NCBI GenBank assembly: GCA_039566865.1
Contig: CM076947.1
Span: 18,043,501 to 18,107,500, forward strand
Origin: Aurelia coerulea
Taxonomy: Eukaryota; Cnidaria; Scyphozoa; Semaeostomeae; Ulmaridae
DNA: 64,000 bases
Reading direction: 5' to 3'
Below the pieces are notes generated by a model. It made no database searches and was not told where the DNA came from. It worked only from the letters and a program-made list of their open reading frames with translations. The position numbers were made by a program, and so were the translations under genes. Shown one piece after another: positions 1-10,986 of this stretch (position 1 is its first letter; every line of letters starts with the position of its first letter).

Positions 1-598
1 TCTCTCAAAAATTGATCGCGTTTACCCCCTGGAATGAATTTAATTTTTCAAAAAAGTTGATTTTTTATCATAAGAAAGATAAAAACTAAAAGTGAGAAAG
101 TTTCAGTGTTGTAAGTGCACTTGATAAAAATCCACAGAAGACAATCAGCTAGGGCTGATTCAGCCCACCCCCTCTAGGCTTGAAAGGGGTAAAGATGACC
201 CCTTTTCTAATAGAAGGCCCTCAAACGCTCTAAACTCTATAACGAGGTTCCTGATATTCAAGTCTAAGGAAAAACAATAGAAGAAAGACGATCATAAGAT
301 CCTCAAGATCCTCATGATCCTCTAGGAACATGAAAAACAAAGTATTGGGCTATACAATCTGTAAAGAGCTGCAAATTTAGGCCTGTTTTTAGAATGTCAT
401 ACTTCTCAATGATGTATTCCCTAAGAATAAAGACTCGATGAAATAGCCATAAAAATGTTTAGAAAAATTGGCACCAATTTTTTTTCTGTTTCTTGGCATC
501 ATAAAGAACGGTGAAAAGTATGTTGCCACAATTTTACATCAAAAAAATACTCAGATGTTTCTGCACTATTAGGAAGTATGTGAATTACATTTCTGGCT
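1..598. other. Unassigned AT-rich sequence
   Basis: I see no reading frame, RNA gene or repeat that I can support here. A short run near 298-325 repeats the phrase GATCCTCA/GATCCTCT a few times. It may be flank or untranslated relic of an old mobile element. Confidence 0.5.
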
Positions 599-790
599 TC
601 TGATGATAATAATGATAATAATGATAATAATGATAATAATGATAATAATGATAATAATGATAATAATGATAATAATGATAATAATGATAATAATGATAAT
701 AATGATAATAATGATAATAATGATAATAATGATAATTATGATAATAATGATAATAATGATAATAATGATAAGAATGATAAGAATGATATT
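599..790. repeat. 9-bp tandem repeat (GATAATAAT)n
   Basis: About 20 head-to-tail copies of GATAATAAT with a few substitutions toward the right end (GATAATTAT, GATAAGAAT). The frame across it reads Met-Ile-Ile repeated and is not a gene. It lies just past the 3' end of a minus-strand LINE relic (stop at 862), so it may have grown from the simple-sequence tail that many CR1/L2/RTE LINEs carry. Confidence 0.95.
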
Positions 791-861
791 AATAAATGTT
801 GGTTAAGGGGCTGGAAGGCCAAGGCCTATAAATCCCTGATTGTCTATGATAAATAATCAAA

Positions 862-1285
862 TTAAAATTGAATTCGAATTTGAATCCCCGTGTAGGCAGT
901 CAAGGAGTTTTTTATCACATCCTTTGCTTCGACGATGTTAGCTGGCAAGCAGTTCCACTCTTTTATGATTCGCTGAGAATAAGAGTACCTTAGCAAAGTT
1001 ATTGCCACTTCCCCTAAGTGGACTGACTTTAATCAATATGGAGTTCTACTTTTACCCGTATTTTGAGGGCTTCGGATGTGATAAAACAAATTTCTAAATT
1101 TTCTCATGGCAAATCTTGTTAAACGGCTTGTACCGTTGAGAATAACTTTGTTGTCAAGGCCAGTATAGTTGCTGCAAGAAATGCTTTTAACCGTGTCATC
1201 AAATAGCGGATATGTTATTCGAAAAATGTTTGCAATAACTATGGCTATCTATTCTCTTTTCTGACAGGCATGGGTAAATTAACTG
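862..1285 (-). pseudogene. LINE reverse-transcriptase C-terminus relic
   Basis: Reading the minus strand from about 1285 down to a TAA at 862 gives roughly 140 codons of protein-like sequence, broken by one TAG and one frameshift near 1035. The last part contains YSYSQRIIKEWNCLPANIV. This is the aromatic-Ser-x-R-x-x-x-x-WN-x-LP signature that ends the reverse-transcriptase ORF of many LINEs, followed by a short tail and stop. No catalytic RT motif is present, so this is only the 3' end of a copy. The upstream part (TSRLTRFAMRKFRNLFYHIR) is plausible LINE sequence, but I cannot place it in a clade. Non-functional. Confidence 0.6.
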
Positions 1286-2184
1286 CTGTTTTGATCATAT
1301 CAATTATGGAAATCGATACCAACAAGAGAAAATATCGGCAAATTTGCAGTGCGCTGAAGATTACTTTTCCAGTTGTTGGTACTATCCATTTCCACTTGCA
1401 ATACAGCTGTAAATATAAAAGACAAACATGCTTTGCAGAATCAGAAATTGTGGTGGCTTGTTAACAGTAGTCATCACATTGTAAATTGCTCTCCCTATTG
1501 TTGGCATTTACAATTTGCAAGATTGTAAACAAGATGAAATCGAAAGAGAATGAGTTAGATCGGTGAATCTAACGAATGAATAAGCATCTAATTTCAACAA
1601 CCATTCATTGATTAGAAGAAGGCTGTGATAAACAGGGGGTCAGTTTACATTTTTCTTAAAAGTGGAAAGCTTCATGACACAAATAAAATGATTGAATTTC
1701 ATGTCGATTTGAATGAAATTATTCAAATCATCCCAAAAGAGGACAACGTGTCCAAGATTGATTCAATGTACGAACAGGTGATGGCCATTTTTGCAGAGCT
1801 GTTCGGTTTGAGCATGCTCAGCGTTGCTTTGGAGGGGAGGATTCAAATCGTCGCTCATGTTCCAATTCTATTCATTCCTCAAAGTGTAAATATCAGTTCT
1901 TGCAGAAATAGAGGACATTCTGTGGTCCAAACTCTTTGAGACTTTCCTAAGCCAATGGCATTATGTATACTCATTACATATGTAAGTCTCAACATCGCTA
2001 ATTGAATTGGACGGTATTGCTCTCACTGAGCCTTATGACTAAACGCATAAAAAGGGACTATTTTGAGGATTATCGCGACTTTTCCCGCAGACCATGTGAT
2101 AGGAATCACATGACAGAGTCCTCGTGGAATCCTCACGAAATCTTCACAGAATAAAGCATTCTCATTGAATATGAATGCTCCTTT
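1286..2184. other. Unassigned non-coding stretch
   Basis: Only short unsupported frames occur (for example a 104-codon one at 1625-1939 with no recognisable motif). I see no TIR pair or repeat. Confidence 0.4.
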
Positions 2185-2447
2185 CGTTATCATTTTTTCA
2201 ATTTTATTGTTTTTACACGGTAGTCCCATCAATCGAGAGGATTGCTTTACAGGGGGCCATGCCAAACAATACATTATTATTAAAAAATTACTTAAAAATT
2301 ACCTATGTTTTCAATCTAAAAAGATAAAATGAAAAATAATAGAGTTAGACTGAGAGAGGCAAACTACTCTTCACCCTACTTTTAAAAATGCTAAGAGAAT
2401 GTGCTTGTTTGACATCCAAAGGCAATTCATTTCAAGTCTTTGCAGCC
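2185..2447 (-). pseudogene. 5'-truncated LINE fragment (last codons + 3'UTR)
   Basis: This stretch is the same sequence, with substitutions and small indels, as 35926-36190, which is the end of the minus-strand LINE at 35926-36945. It covers the last ~30 codons (KTWNELPLDVKQ region, with the Trp codon changed to TGA) and about 200 bp of 3'UTR. The UTR includes the shared phrase GAGAGGATTGCTTTACAGGG. Homology stops at about 2447, where the copy was 5'-truncated. It shows that the family is dispersed in this genome. Confidence 0.75.
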
Positions 2448-2998
2448 CAATTTGGCAACATTTCCCATGTTGGAAAGACAAAGAGTGTCAAACTTGTGAA
2501 CGGAAATCTAGTTCTTTTTGATCAATTTTTAGGAGGGAAAAGATGGTGGTGGTGGACCTCTAGATGCCAGGGCAGATTTCTAAACCAAACTCTGCAACTG
2601 AAAAAGCACTACAGGACACCATTTGAGCAGGGCAGTCTATCTTCCAGGCTCTCAGCACCCAAAAGTGGTGGCAGCCCTTTCCCTGTAAAGAGAATGAAAT
2701 GAGCATCACAAAGTTTGGCTGGCTGATGAGTTGCATATGCCATGACATACAAACTAAACTATCATGCCAAGAGGAAGCTAATCAATATGGCGCGCCAAAG
2801 CGGACAAAAATACTTAGTCCAATACGGGGTCCAATATTTAAAGTCCTTTCTCCGTATTTACCCTACTTACTCTACATTTCCGTTACTAATCTATATAATT
2901 TCAATACTTTCCTCCAATTCGTAGACTTTTTCTTTAATTTCATCACCAATTATACATTTGGAATACTTTCACAATTTCAAAGCACTTTGACAACTCAC
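2448..2998. other. Unassigned sequence
   Basis: No supportable gene. Short overlapping frames on both strands lack motifs. A small (GGT)n-like patch lies near 2543-2556. Confidence 0.4.
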
Positions 2999-4643
2999 AT
3001 AGTACTCAGGGGCGGTCTGGCACCATAGTTGTAGGGGGGCTAGCAAACGAAAAGGGCCCGGTTCAGGGTGTGGCAGATACATTTTTTTACCCTATACTAA
3101 AGAAATCACCTTAAACACTCTAAGTCGATACATTGCCGATATTAGTTATTGATTAATATATATGCCATGCCATTGTCTATTGATATGCCGAAGAGCACGA
3201 AGAGCAATTTTTATTTGAGAAAAACCGTCTGCACGTTTCGTACTTTATCTCAATCAAACGTTGTTTACATACAGTTAACTTACTTAGATCCTAATATACC
3301 ATCATGGTTCCTCATGGTTCTTAATGGCTCCAAAATACAATTTCTTTGGAAACGTTAATAAAAGCCAGAGTGGCAAATAAGAGTAACGAAGTCGCTCTCC
3401 TCTCAACGCTCTTCATTGCACACTTCTTATCGTAGTATCTGCAATCTCTGAAATTGAATTGACCAGGCCCGTCGGAACGAAATTCGCATTGGGGGTTGCT
3501 GAAACAAGAAACTAGATGCTAGCGCAGCTATGACAAATCTCTTTTCGCAGCGGCATGGCACTGGTAAATTTAATGGGAGGGCATTGAAATGAGGGGGTTC
3601 GCCCCCAGAAAAATTTTTGGGGCCACGCCCTTTACTTTGGCTTAGAATGCATCACCCAATATCATGTTTGCCATTAGCGACAAGAAAACTTTGATAGTTT
3701 TATGACAGTTATCCAATGAATCAGAGCACGAGGAAAATTTATGAAGAAAGATTCTTTACTTTGGCTTAGAATGCATCTCCCGATATCATGCTTGCCATTA
3801 GCTCATTAGCGACAAGGAAAACCTTGATAGTTTTGTGATTGACTGAGAACATGCTACTTTAGTCTATTTTGACGTTTTGGGTCTAATCATGTAACATATC
3901 GGGTCTATCACAAAACTGCTTTCAACATTCTGGGACTGCGTCAAGCCCAAGAGTTTTGGTCTGGGTCTACACAAATTTCTTTTGGTCTAAGAGTTTTGGG
4001 TCTGGCTTGGACACACCGTATCTCTTTTTGCCGCGGGAATTGGGCCCTCGTGGTTAGTCTGGCCCACTAGTCAAATTTCCCTGAAAGATGCCTTGCTGAT
4101 GGTGCAATGGGTGTTCCATATAAAACCTATATGAAGGTCATGGGAATCATGGGGGAGCAGGAGAAATCACTGTATATTTAAGCTCTTATGGTCGCAGGTC
4201 CTCACAGGCTCATGGGACAGAGAGGGGGCAGGGGGACTCCATGCAATGAAGTCCCTGAAAATCTCATTCAATTAATAACAAAAATTTTCAGACGTAACCC
4301 GCAGTTATTACAGTCATATTCGGGGTCCTACAATGACTGACATCTGCTAATTAGAGAACACTTTTGAATTTTCTTATTTCATAGGCCAATTCAAATTTAG
4401 CAGAAAGACAAGTTTCAGAGAAATAGTACTCTGAAACTGTCTACAGAGATTAAGAACTTATCTATAGTCACCATTGTTTCATTTCTACGTGATAATGAAC
4501 TTCCACATTAATAGAAATTATATAAATTTTCTCTTCCAACTTTTGCAAAAAGGGCCCGTAATTTTTTTTAAATTTTACATGTCAGAGGGCCCGGGGGGCG
4601 ATCGCCCCTTTGCCCCCCGGGCCAGACCGCGCCTGAGTACTAT
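2999..4643. mobile_element. Non-autonomous TIR element, hAT-like ends
   Basis: A 22-bp inverted repeat with one mismatch bounds a 1.65-kb segment (2999-3020 and 4622-4643). The core CAGGGGCGGTCTGG/CCAGACCGCGCCTG starts with CAG and GC-rich G runs, as in many hAT termini. The six bases just outside the core are AGTACT on both sides. They form a palindrome, so a target duplication cannot be separated from the TIR. The inner right end holds a GC-rich palindrome around CGATCG (4580-4620). No transposase frame exists, so any movement would need an enzyme in trans. Class assignment is inference. Confidence 0.65.
3630..3839. repeat. Imperfect tandem duplication, ~124-bp offset
   Basis: 3630-3707 (starting CTTTACTTTGGCTTAGAATG) is repeated at 3754-3839 with substitutions and a short internal insertion that itself doubles the phrase CATTAG. 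It lies inside the TIR element above. Confidence 0.8.
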
Positions 4644-4833
4644 ATTTCTCGCTCCCTTTAAAGTACTATCTGTGCTTTTCATAAGACTTTGGTCTATCAC
4701 ATATCAATCGGTCTATCACTCTCTATCAGTCACATGCCTATCTGCAGACTGCTTGAGCCTCGTTCACAAGTGCATTTCGCGCCAAAAAGCCAAAACACAC
4801 CAAGGAATGGCCTAGCCAGCCAATGCCAAGCTA

Positions 4834-5086
4834 CAATCCTGGACAAAAGGTTATGAGACTCTATCGTTTTTCACTGTGGAATCGCATTTTCAATAATAAA
4901 ATGGACTTTATATTTGCAAACCCCCTTCCCCCCGTATCAATGTTGTTCAACAATGATTTCTGAATGCATGTTTGTGACAGTCGACGTGCTCCAACCTCAA
5001 CCAACATTGATTAGGGGGGAGAGGGCACTTTGAGCTTGGGAAAGCGTCCAATCGTTCTGGCGTCTCATAACTTTTGTCCAGGAGTG
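4834..5086 (+). mobile_element. Tc1/mariner-like MITE, copy 1
   Basis: Ends are imperfect inverted repeats, CAATCCTGGACAAAAG at left and CTTTTGTCCAGGAGTG at right. TA lies immediately outside the left end, as expected for TA-targeting Tc1/mariner elements. The ~250-bp interior encodes nothing recognisable. Other copies are at 10736-10986, 12144-12395 and (minus) 14273-14524. This copy forms the left cap of array 1. Confidence 0.8.
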
Positions 5087-6031
5087 TCTCTGGATTTCAG
5101 CGGGATATTCTCTGTTTCACGATAGCCACTGCTACGTAACCGGGGTCCTTTTGCTGATTATGGTACGCAAATCACTTCCGTCGACTGAATATCATAATAA
5201 CATAGGTTTCAGGCTGATGGAAGTTGTCGAGAAATTCCAGGCTCTGCTAGGCATATTATACAACTATGTGACGTTGAAGAAAATTCATGTAAAGCACGAC
5301 TTCCACGAAAATGTTTTGTAGTTTTGTTTATTCTCACCTTGTAACTCCCTTGTACGAAGTACACTGTTTGTGCAAGTAAGTGCACTTAACTCTAAATTTC
5401 AAGGGACCCAGTAGTGCTCAATACTACTTGCTGAGGATGTACATATGAATTTAGGGGGGAGGGTGATTATTTGCAACAGGTCATCAACGGGTCAGCAACA
5501 GGTCAGCAACGGGTCAGCACTTGGAAGTATCACAATACATATGGAATTCAACGGGTCAGCAAGGGCCAGCACCCTTTTTTATAAAGTATATAGTACATAT
5601 TTTATAAAAAAGAGTGCTGACCCGTGCTTACCCGTTGAATTCCATATGTTTGGCTATAGGTCCAAGTGCTGACCCGTTGCTGACCCGTTGCTGACCCGTT
5701 GCTGACCCGTTGCTGACCCGTTGAATTTTAGTCGATAGCGTTCAAACAACGTTCATAAAGCTTCTCTTTGCTGACTCTATGAAATTCCTTGCCTATGAAT
5801 ATCTATTAAATACATTAATTTGATGAAAGGCCCGTTTCTTGATAGGCACTACGAAAACGCCACTGGCGTAATGTTTCCTAATATAAGCCTCAGGACTCTC
5901 GTAAACCGTTTTCTATTGAAAAATGAGAGTGCCAAGAAATTTCATATTCAAACAAAACATACATCCTATGACTAAAATTACAAATGTGAATAAATGAGGC
6001 AATTTTCTAGCACAACAGGCATGTCATGACG
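5087..6031 (+). repeat. ~1.15-kb array unit, first copy (3' part lost)
   Basis: Starts TCTCTGGATTTCAGCGGG and matches the other units to the phrase CATGTCATGACG, where a small MITE and a deletion replace the rest. The internal 11-bp motif CTGACCCGTTG occurs five times in a row (about 5671-5725), against two to four in the other copies. No coding capacity is supported. Confidence 0.85.
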
Positions 6032-6144
6032 TAGCCTGCGTGCAGCCTCTACTGTCACTGCGGTCTCCACTGCGGTCACTGCGATTTCCGCTCTTTCCTC
6101 CTCCTCTCCACCCCGCAGTGACAGTAGAGACTGCACGCAGGCTA
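6032..6144. mobile_element. Short TIR element (113 bp) with ~32-bp TIRs
   Basis: Begins TAGCCTGCGTGCAG and ends with its complement. The two 32-bp arms differ at one base and the loop is ~50 bp. Terminal TA/TA fits a TA-targeting MITE, possibly ISL2EU- or mariner-like (inference). It sits exactly where array 1 jumps from late unit phase back to early unit phase, so insertion and a ~450-bp loss of array sequence are linked there. Confidence 0.8.
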
Positions 6145-6225
6145 GTAACTCCCTTGTACGAAGTACACTGTTTGTGCAAGGAGGATGGCCAGAGCTTCCC
6201 ACAATGCAACCCGCTTTGCTTCGAG

Positions 6226-6302
6226 ATGGAATCAGATGACAGGAGCAATGGCGGCGAAGCTGAGGCAGTCATCGATACGTTTTGCACTCGCAACACATTA
6301 CC
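6226..6302 (+). CDS. Putative first exon inside Mutator-like element
   Basis: An ATG 49 bp inside the left TIR end opens 25 codons (MESDDRSNGGEAEAVIDTFC then TRNTL) that end at a donor-like CC|GTAAAG. The next in-frame codon would be a stop. The acidic, low-complexity start resembles an N-terminal exon, but I do not recognise it and its phase does not match the next open exon directly. Weak call. Confidence 0.25.
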
Positions 6303-6843
6303 GTAAAGGGGAACGAGCAGTTGTAAGCATTTTAAAGATTTAATCTCATATGCGTATTGATTGATTAACTTTGTTTTGTCTGCTATTATCAATGAATGCA
6401 TGAAAATGTAACGTAACGGTGATGGGCCTAAGGTAATCCAATTCTTGAAAATGGGTAACAGTTTTTGGCTCCGTTTGGGTTAACGAACGGGGACTTAAGG
6501 TTATCCTCTCGTTTCAAGTAAGATTAATACTCAATGATGCTACATTTTCTTAAGTCCCCTTAAGTCCCCACGATAAAGTAATTTTTTCGAACCTTGAAAT
6601 TTGGAATTTTTGATGTACTTTGCGTTCCTGATTATTCCTGTTAGAGTCCTGTGTGACTGATTTCAAGGAAACTGCAGCAACATAATGCTACAGTAAAATC
6701 TATTATTTATCACTAGCCTCTTGATGTAAGATCTAAGAACTTTTTGAACAATTTTTTCACAAGTTACACACCCTTATCTTTCCAATCAATCGCTGAAAAT
6801 CAAAAAATTAATTATACACATAATTATATTTGCAGATTTGCAG

Positions 6844-7065
6844 GAAGAAACTGATAATGCTGGTGTCAAGAAGTTTGCATACACTCCAAGTGATTCAGTG
6901 GAGAAAAAGAAGATGGAAAACCTCATGGTATACCATTTGCCAAACAGTCCAAAACAAATAAACATTCCTCTAATTCCAGAAGATAACTATGTAGAACTTG
7001 TAAATCATGGTACTGTAAATTGCAGGCAAGAGGCAGTTGCAGAGCTAGGCAATTATATTAAAGGG
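6844..7065 (+). CDS. Putative internal exon, unknown protein
   Basis: A tandem pair of acceptor-like sites (TATATTTGCAG and ATTTGCAG, the second ending at 6843) is followed by exactly 74 open codons. They begin EETDNAGVKKFAYTP and end with KG before a donor-like GGG|GTAAAAG. The middle contains PLIPEDNYVELVNHG and NCRQEAVAELGNYIKG. Composition looks like real protein rather than chance frame. I do not recognise a family. It may be a fragment of a host gene captured by the surrounding TIR element. Confidence 0.35.
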
Positions 7066-7363
7066 GTAAAAGTAAAAACCTTCAGCTGGGATAGGGGTAA
7101 AATGAGTATCCAGACATTTTTTTGCATTTTTTCATAAACAATAATTGCCAAATTTTTAGAAGGGGGAATTTATCCCTTATACCTCCCCTGGCTCTGCTAC
7201 TGACTAGGGGTACTTTGGTATAAGTGTTTGTATCATCAAGTGCAAAAATGTGGGTAAATTAGGTAGCTATCCTCTTAGCCCCTAATGGGAGTGTACTACT
7301 GTACAAATACTCTTCAATACTTTTACACATCCATTTTGAGTCATCAAATATTTCACTTGCTGC

Positions 7364-7575
7364 AGACCTTATTCACTATTAATATCAATTTGAGGTGAAT
7401 GATACAAATCTCAGCACAGCAAGAATTCTACACCATGCCTCTTTTGATGCAAGTGCATTTACTAAACTATTCCATCTGTTGCTGAGAGCATTGCACGCTT
7501 TTGGGATTTCGCATCACATCATATTGAGGTGAATGATGCATGTTAAAAGAAATGACTTTATTGTGAATAGGGTCT
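7364..7575. mobile_element. Small TIR element nested in Mutator-like element
   Basis: AGACCTTATTCACTAT at the left mirrors ATTGTGAATAGGGTCT at the right, giving ~22-bp imperfect TIRs around 212 bp. The phrase TTGAGGTGAATGAT also occurs twice inside. No clear target duplication and no coding capacity. Confidence 0.45.
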
Positions 7576-8820
7576 ATGTCAAGTCAACAACATAGTTAGC
7601 AAATAATTCCTTTCCTCTTTGCATTGAAAAACCCCAAGAGACAGAGTTAATAGTTGGAAGCCACCCATGTTCAGAGATATCCACTGTACTATGTTTCTGC
7701 AAACACAATCTTACTGTTAGCACACTCCCACATTTGACTCATTTGACCCACCACTGCTGCAAACCTTCCACTGCTGAAAACCTACAGCCTGAAATTTCTT
7801 AATTCATTTTTGCTACATTAGTACTCAAGATATCAATGTCAGTCCGTTCAACAGTAGTGGTCAACTAAAGAACAACACAGTAGTATGGGTTATCATATCA
7901 AGAAAAATGCTAAACTTGGATTGCTAAAGAGCCTACAGTCTTCAAACAAATGTTGTGATAAAATTAATGTTGATGGTCTTTTGTGAATAGATGCTCCAAG
8001 TATAGTTATCTAACCTGAAAATTGTTTATTCAAAACTGAAACACAAATTATACTGTTTATCTTCTTTCTCATTGTTGCTCCAAATTCCAATGGTTCCTCT
8101 TTTTCCAAAATTTGCACAGTTGCATTCTAATGCAGGAGTTAATGGAAGAACTGGGAATTTACTTCCCAACTTCAAACTGGCATAAGTTGGACTTGCAAAA
8201 GTTGGATTTTCCATAACGGTCATTATTCAGAGATTGTTTCTCTCAGTCCCAAAGTTTTCTGAAGAGATCCTCAATGCGACTTTGATTGTAGTGAGCTGAA
8301 AATCTCAGAGGTACAGAGCTTGCTTAACATCAAGAGTACTAATAACACCCATTTATGTTTCTTGTACCAAGGTTAATCTGAAAGGAAAGGAAATAACTTC
8401 TGAGATCAGAGGACAAACAGTCTGCAAGGTTTCATCAGCCTAACTGATACTCTGACCATTCAAGCCAGTTAAGTTATGTTTTTGTTATGAGACCTGGATT
8501 AGTGCCAAAAGAACAGCAAGGAGTGTGGGACTCATCATTTCATTCATCAAAGCTAACCACCAAATTTTGCATGTGCTTTAGTTCTACTGTCAATAAAGAG
8601 CAAAATTTCGTAAATGTCTCCTTATAGATTTAGATTCATATGAAACAACAAAGATGTCTCCAAGAAATTGTAAAAGATTAAGAATAGTTTGTTGACGAAA
8701 TTGTAAAGTAAACCTTCAGTCTTGAGTTTGATGGGCCTAAAATAGAAAGAGGCAAGGTTCCAGTAAAATCAAAGCAAAATCCATAGCCTGTGATGAAATT
8801 AAACGAGATGACCATCTTAC

Positions 8821-8963
8821 TTGATGATAACAGCTCGAAGGCACTTCCATTAAAAGGTGAATATTGCTGGGACAGCTCATCAACATCGTCAGTTGTCAGC
8901 AACAGATCTTCCCTGCTGGTGTACCCTGCAGCCTGTGTGTACCCAGGTTTTCGGTATACTAGT
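8821..8963 (-). CDS. Putative exon on minus strand, unknown protein
   Basis: On the minus strand a pyrimidine-rich tract ending TTTACAG (acceptor) precedes 143 nt that are open in one frame (YRKPGYTQAAGYTSREDLL, then LTTDDVDELSQQYSPFNGSA). They end at a strong donor, CAA|GTAAGA. The acidic, hydrophilic sequence looks like real coding DNA. No family recognised. Its opposite orientation to the left-hand exons suggests two separate captures, or two outward-facing promoters in the TIRs. Confidence 0.35.
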
Positions 8964-9443
8964 CTGTAAAATGTCAGCAAAAACAGGTTGAAGCTCACAG
9001 CTACCAGATTGCTTATCTTTAGGTAACAATGTTATGAATTTCGATGCAGTAGACATAAATACTGCTATGGTCTTGAAGGCAAAGACACCTCACTCCATCC
9101 TTGATTCCCACACAGACAAACTTCCGCCTTTCCTTGCTTAGGCCCAGTCACGAAATCGTCCGATCGTTGCAAGAGATCGTGCAGTTGAGTCAATTGTTCT
9201 TGCTCAAGTAAACATTAAGCGAGCCCTGCGAGCGCAATAGCTAATATCCAAGCCTCATAATTTGTCCAAACTATTATTAAAATGAACATTTTGCCAACAG
9301 ATGTTCACATGAAACGAACAGATCCTTGCCTGACGCATGCTCATCGCAACTGATCTGAGATATCTGCGTGCGCCTCGGTTTGTATAGTTGAATGATCGCT
9401 GTTGCATTGTGGGAAGGTCTGGCCATCCTCCTTGCTGTTTGTG

Positions 9444-10735
9444 CAAGTAAGTGCACTTAACTCTAAATTTCAAGGGACCCAATAGGGCTCAATACTACTT
9501 GCTGAGGATGTACATATGAATTTAAGGGGGAGGGTGATTATTTGCAACGGGTCATCAACGGGTCAGCAACAGGTCAGCAACGGGTCAGCATTGGAAGTAT
9601 CACAAAACATATGGAATTCAACGCATCAGCACGGGTTAGCACCCTTTTTTATAAAGTGTATAGTATATATTTTATAAAAAAAGAGTGCTGACCCGTGCTT
9701 ACCCGTTGAATTCCATATGTTTGGCTATAGGTCCAAGTGCTGACCCGTTGCTGACCCGTTGCTGACCCGTTGAATTTTAGTCGATAGCGTTCAAACAACG
9801 TTCATAAAGCTTCTCTTGGCTGAATCTATGAAATTCCTTGCCTATGAATATCTATTAAACACATTATTTTGATGAAAGGCCCGTTTCTTGATAGGCGCTA
9901 CGAAAACGCCACTGGCGTAATGCTTCCTTATATAAGCGTCAGAACTCTCGTGAACCGTTTTCTATTGAAAAATGAGAGTGCCAAGAAATTTCATGTTCAA
10001 ACAAAACATACATCCTATGACTAAAATTACAAATGTGAATGAATGAGGCAATTTTCTAGCACAACAGGCATGTCATGACGCTGTTAACTTCCAAATCTTT
10101 CCTCAGGGCCGATATCATGTCCTTCTGACAATCAATTGAAATACACGTTTTTTTTAATAAGAAACTGGTTTATAAGAAACTAGTACTACGATGACCAAAA
10201 ATTTAAGAAACTCTAGTACTACGCTCAAGAACAGGTTAAGAAACTCTAAAACTCTATTTCTGTATGTCTCTCTTATTATATGTCTCTCTAACAAAGGTAC
10301 ATTCATCTTTTCTTGACTTTTAACTGCAAAATTGGTAAATTTTTGCCTTGATGTGCATGGCTTCTTCTTGATGACAATGTCAATGCAAAATGGAAGCCCT
10401 TTCTCGAGAAGAAGGCTCAACTTCGAACAATACCACAGTTTTAGGCCCAAAAATATAAGAAACTAATTAAGAAACTTTTACTACTAAAACACCGAAATTT
10501 TCATGCGAAATTAAGAAACTTTTAGTACTAAGTGCTGATCCCAGTTTCTTATAAAAAAAACGTGTACATCAATTGGGCTATGAATAAAATAAACAGCTTA
10601 AAATAAAAGTATGTAATGTAATTAATTTTCTCAATTATTCTTTCTTGAGCTGACATAGCCTTGTCTCTTAGTAGGTTGTCTTACAATGACACATTCATGC
10701 CTTGCTTGGGAGATAACAAGCATCCGCGATACAGA
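9444..10735 (+). repeat. ~1.15-kb array unit, second copy (5' part lost, one MITE inside)
   Basis: Picks up the unit at GCAAGTAAGTGCACTTAAC directly after the 9-bp target duplication and runs to GCATCCGCGATACAGA. The CTGACCCGTTG motif occurs three times. A 421-bp TA-flanked element interrupts it at 10144-10564. Confidence 0.85.
10144..10564. mobile_element. 421-bp TIR element with TAAGAAACT repeats
   Basis: TIR CACGTTTTTTTTAATAAGAAACTGG (25 bp at the left, one base shorter at the right), with TA on both sides (10142-10143 and 10565-10566). The empty site GAAATACATCAATTG is seen in the unit at 11966-11980. The octamer TAAGAAACT recurs at least seven times in the same direction, mostly near both ends. 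Sub-terminal repeats of that kind often serve as transposase binding sites, but here that is inference. No protein frame. Confidence 0.85.
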
Positions 10736-10986
10736 CAATCCTGGACAAAGGTTACGAGACTCTATCGTTTTTCACTGTGGAATCGCATTTTCAATAATAA
10801 AATGGACTTTATATTTGCAAACGCCCTCCCCCCGTATCAATGTTGTTCAACAATGATTTCTGAATGCATGTTTGTGACAGTCGACGTGCTCCAACCTCAA
10901 ACAACATTGATTAGGGGAGAGGGGGCACTTTGAGCTTGGGAAAGCGTCCAATCGTTCTGCCGTGTCATAACTTTTGTCCAGGAGTG
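10736..10986 (+). mobile_element. Tc1/mariner-like MITE, copy 2 (internal to array 1)
   Basis: Same element as at 4834-5086, sitting exactly at the boundary between two 1.15-kb units. Array 2 has no MITE at the equivalent unit boundaries, so MITE content differs between the arrays. Confidence 0.8.

Larger units (their letters stand above)
6177..9434. mobile_element. Mutator-like element with exon-like cargo
   Basis: A 34-bp TIR with one mismatch (CAAGGAGGATGGCCAGA... at both ends, facing inward) bounds 3258 bp. The nine bases CTGTTTGTG occur just outside both ends (6168-6176 and 9435-9443), and intact array units carry this site once. A 9-bp target duplication is characteristic of Mutator-like elements. 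I see no MULE transposase frame. The interior has splice-flanked open segments on both strands (6226-6302 and 6844-7065 plus; 8821-8963 minus) and a nested TIR element (7364-7575). It is therefore a non-autonomous element, possibly of the Pack-MULE kind that carries captured gene pieces. Confidence 0.7.

Noticed and set aside
603..806. 67-codon frame of repeated Met-Ile-Ile
   Set aside because: It is only the translation of the 9-bp tandem repeat.
2388..2702. 104-codon plus frame
   Set aside because: Its left part is antisense to the LINE 3' fragment and the rest has no coding character.
7700..8260. Minus frame at 8026-8223 as a further exon
   Set aside because: No acceptor or donor fits cleanly and the sequence has no recognisable motif.
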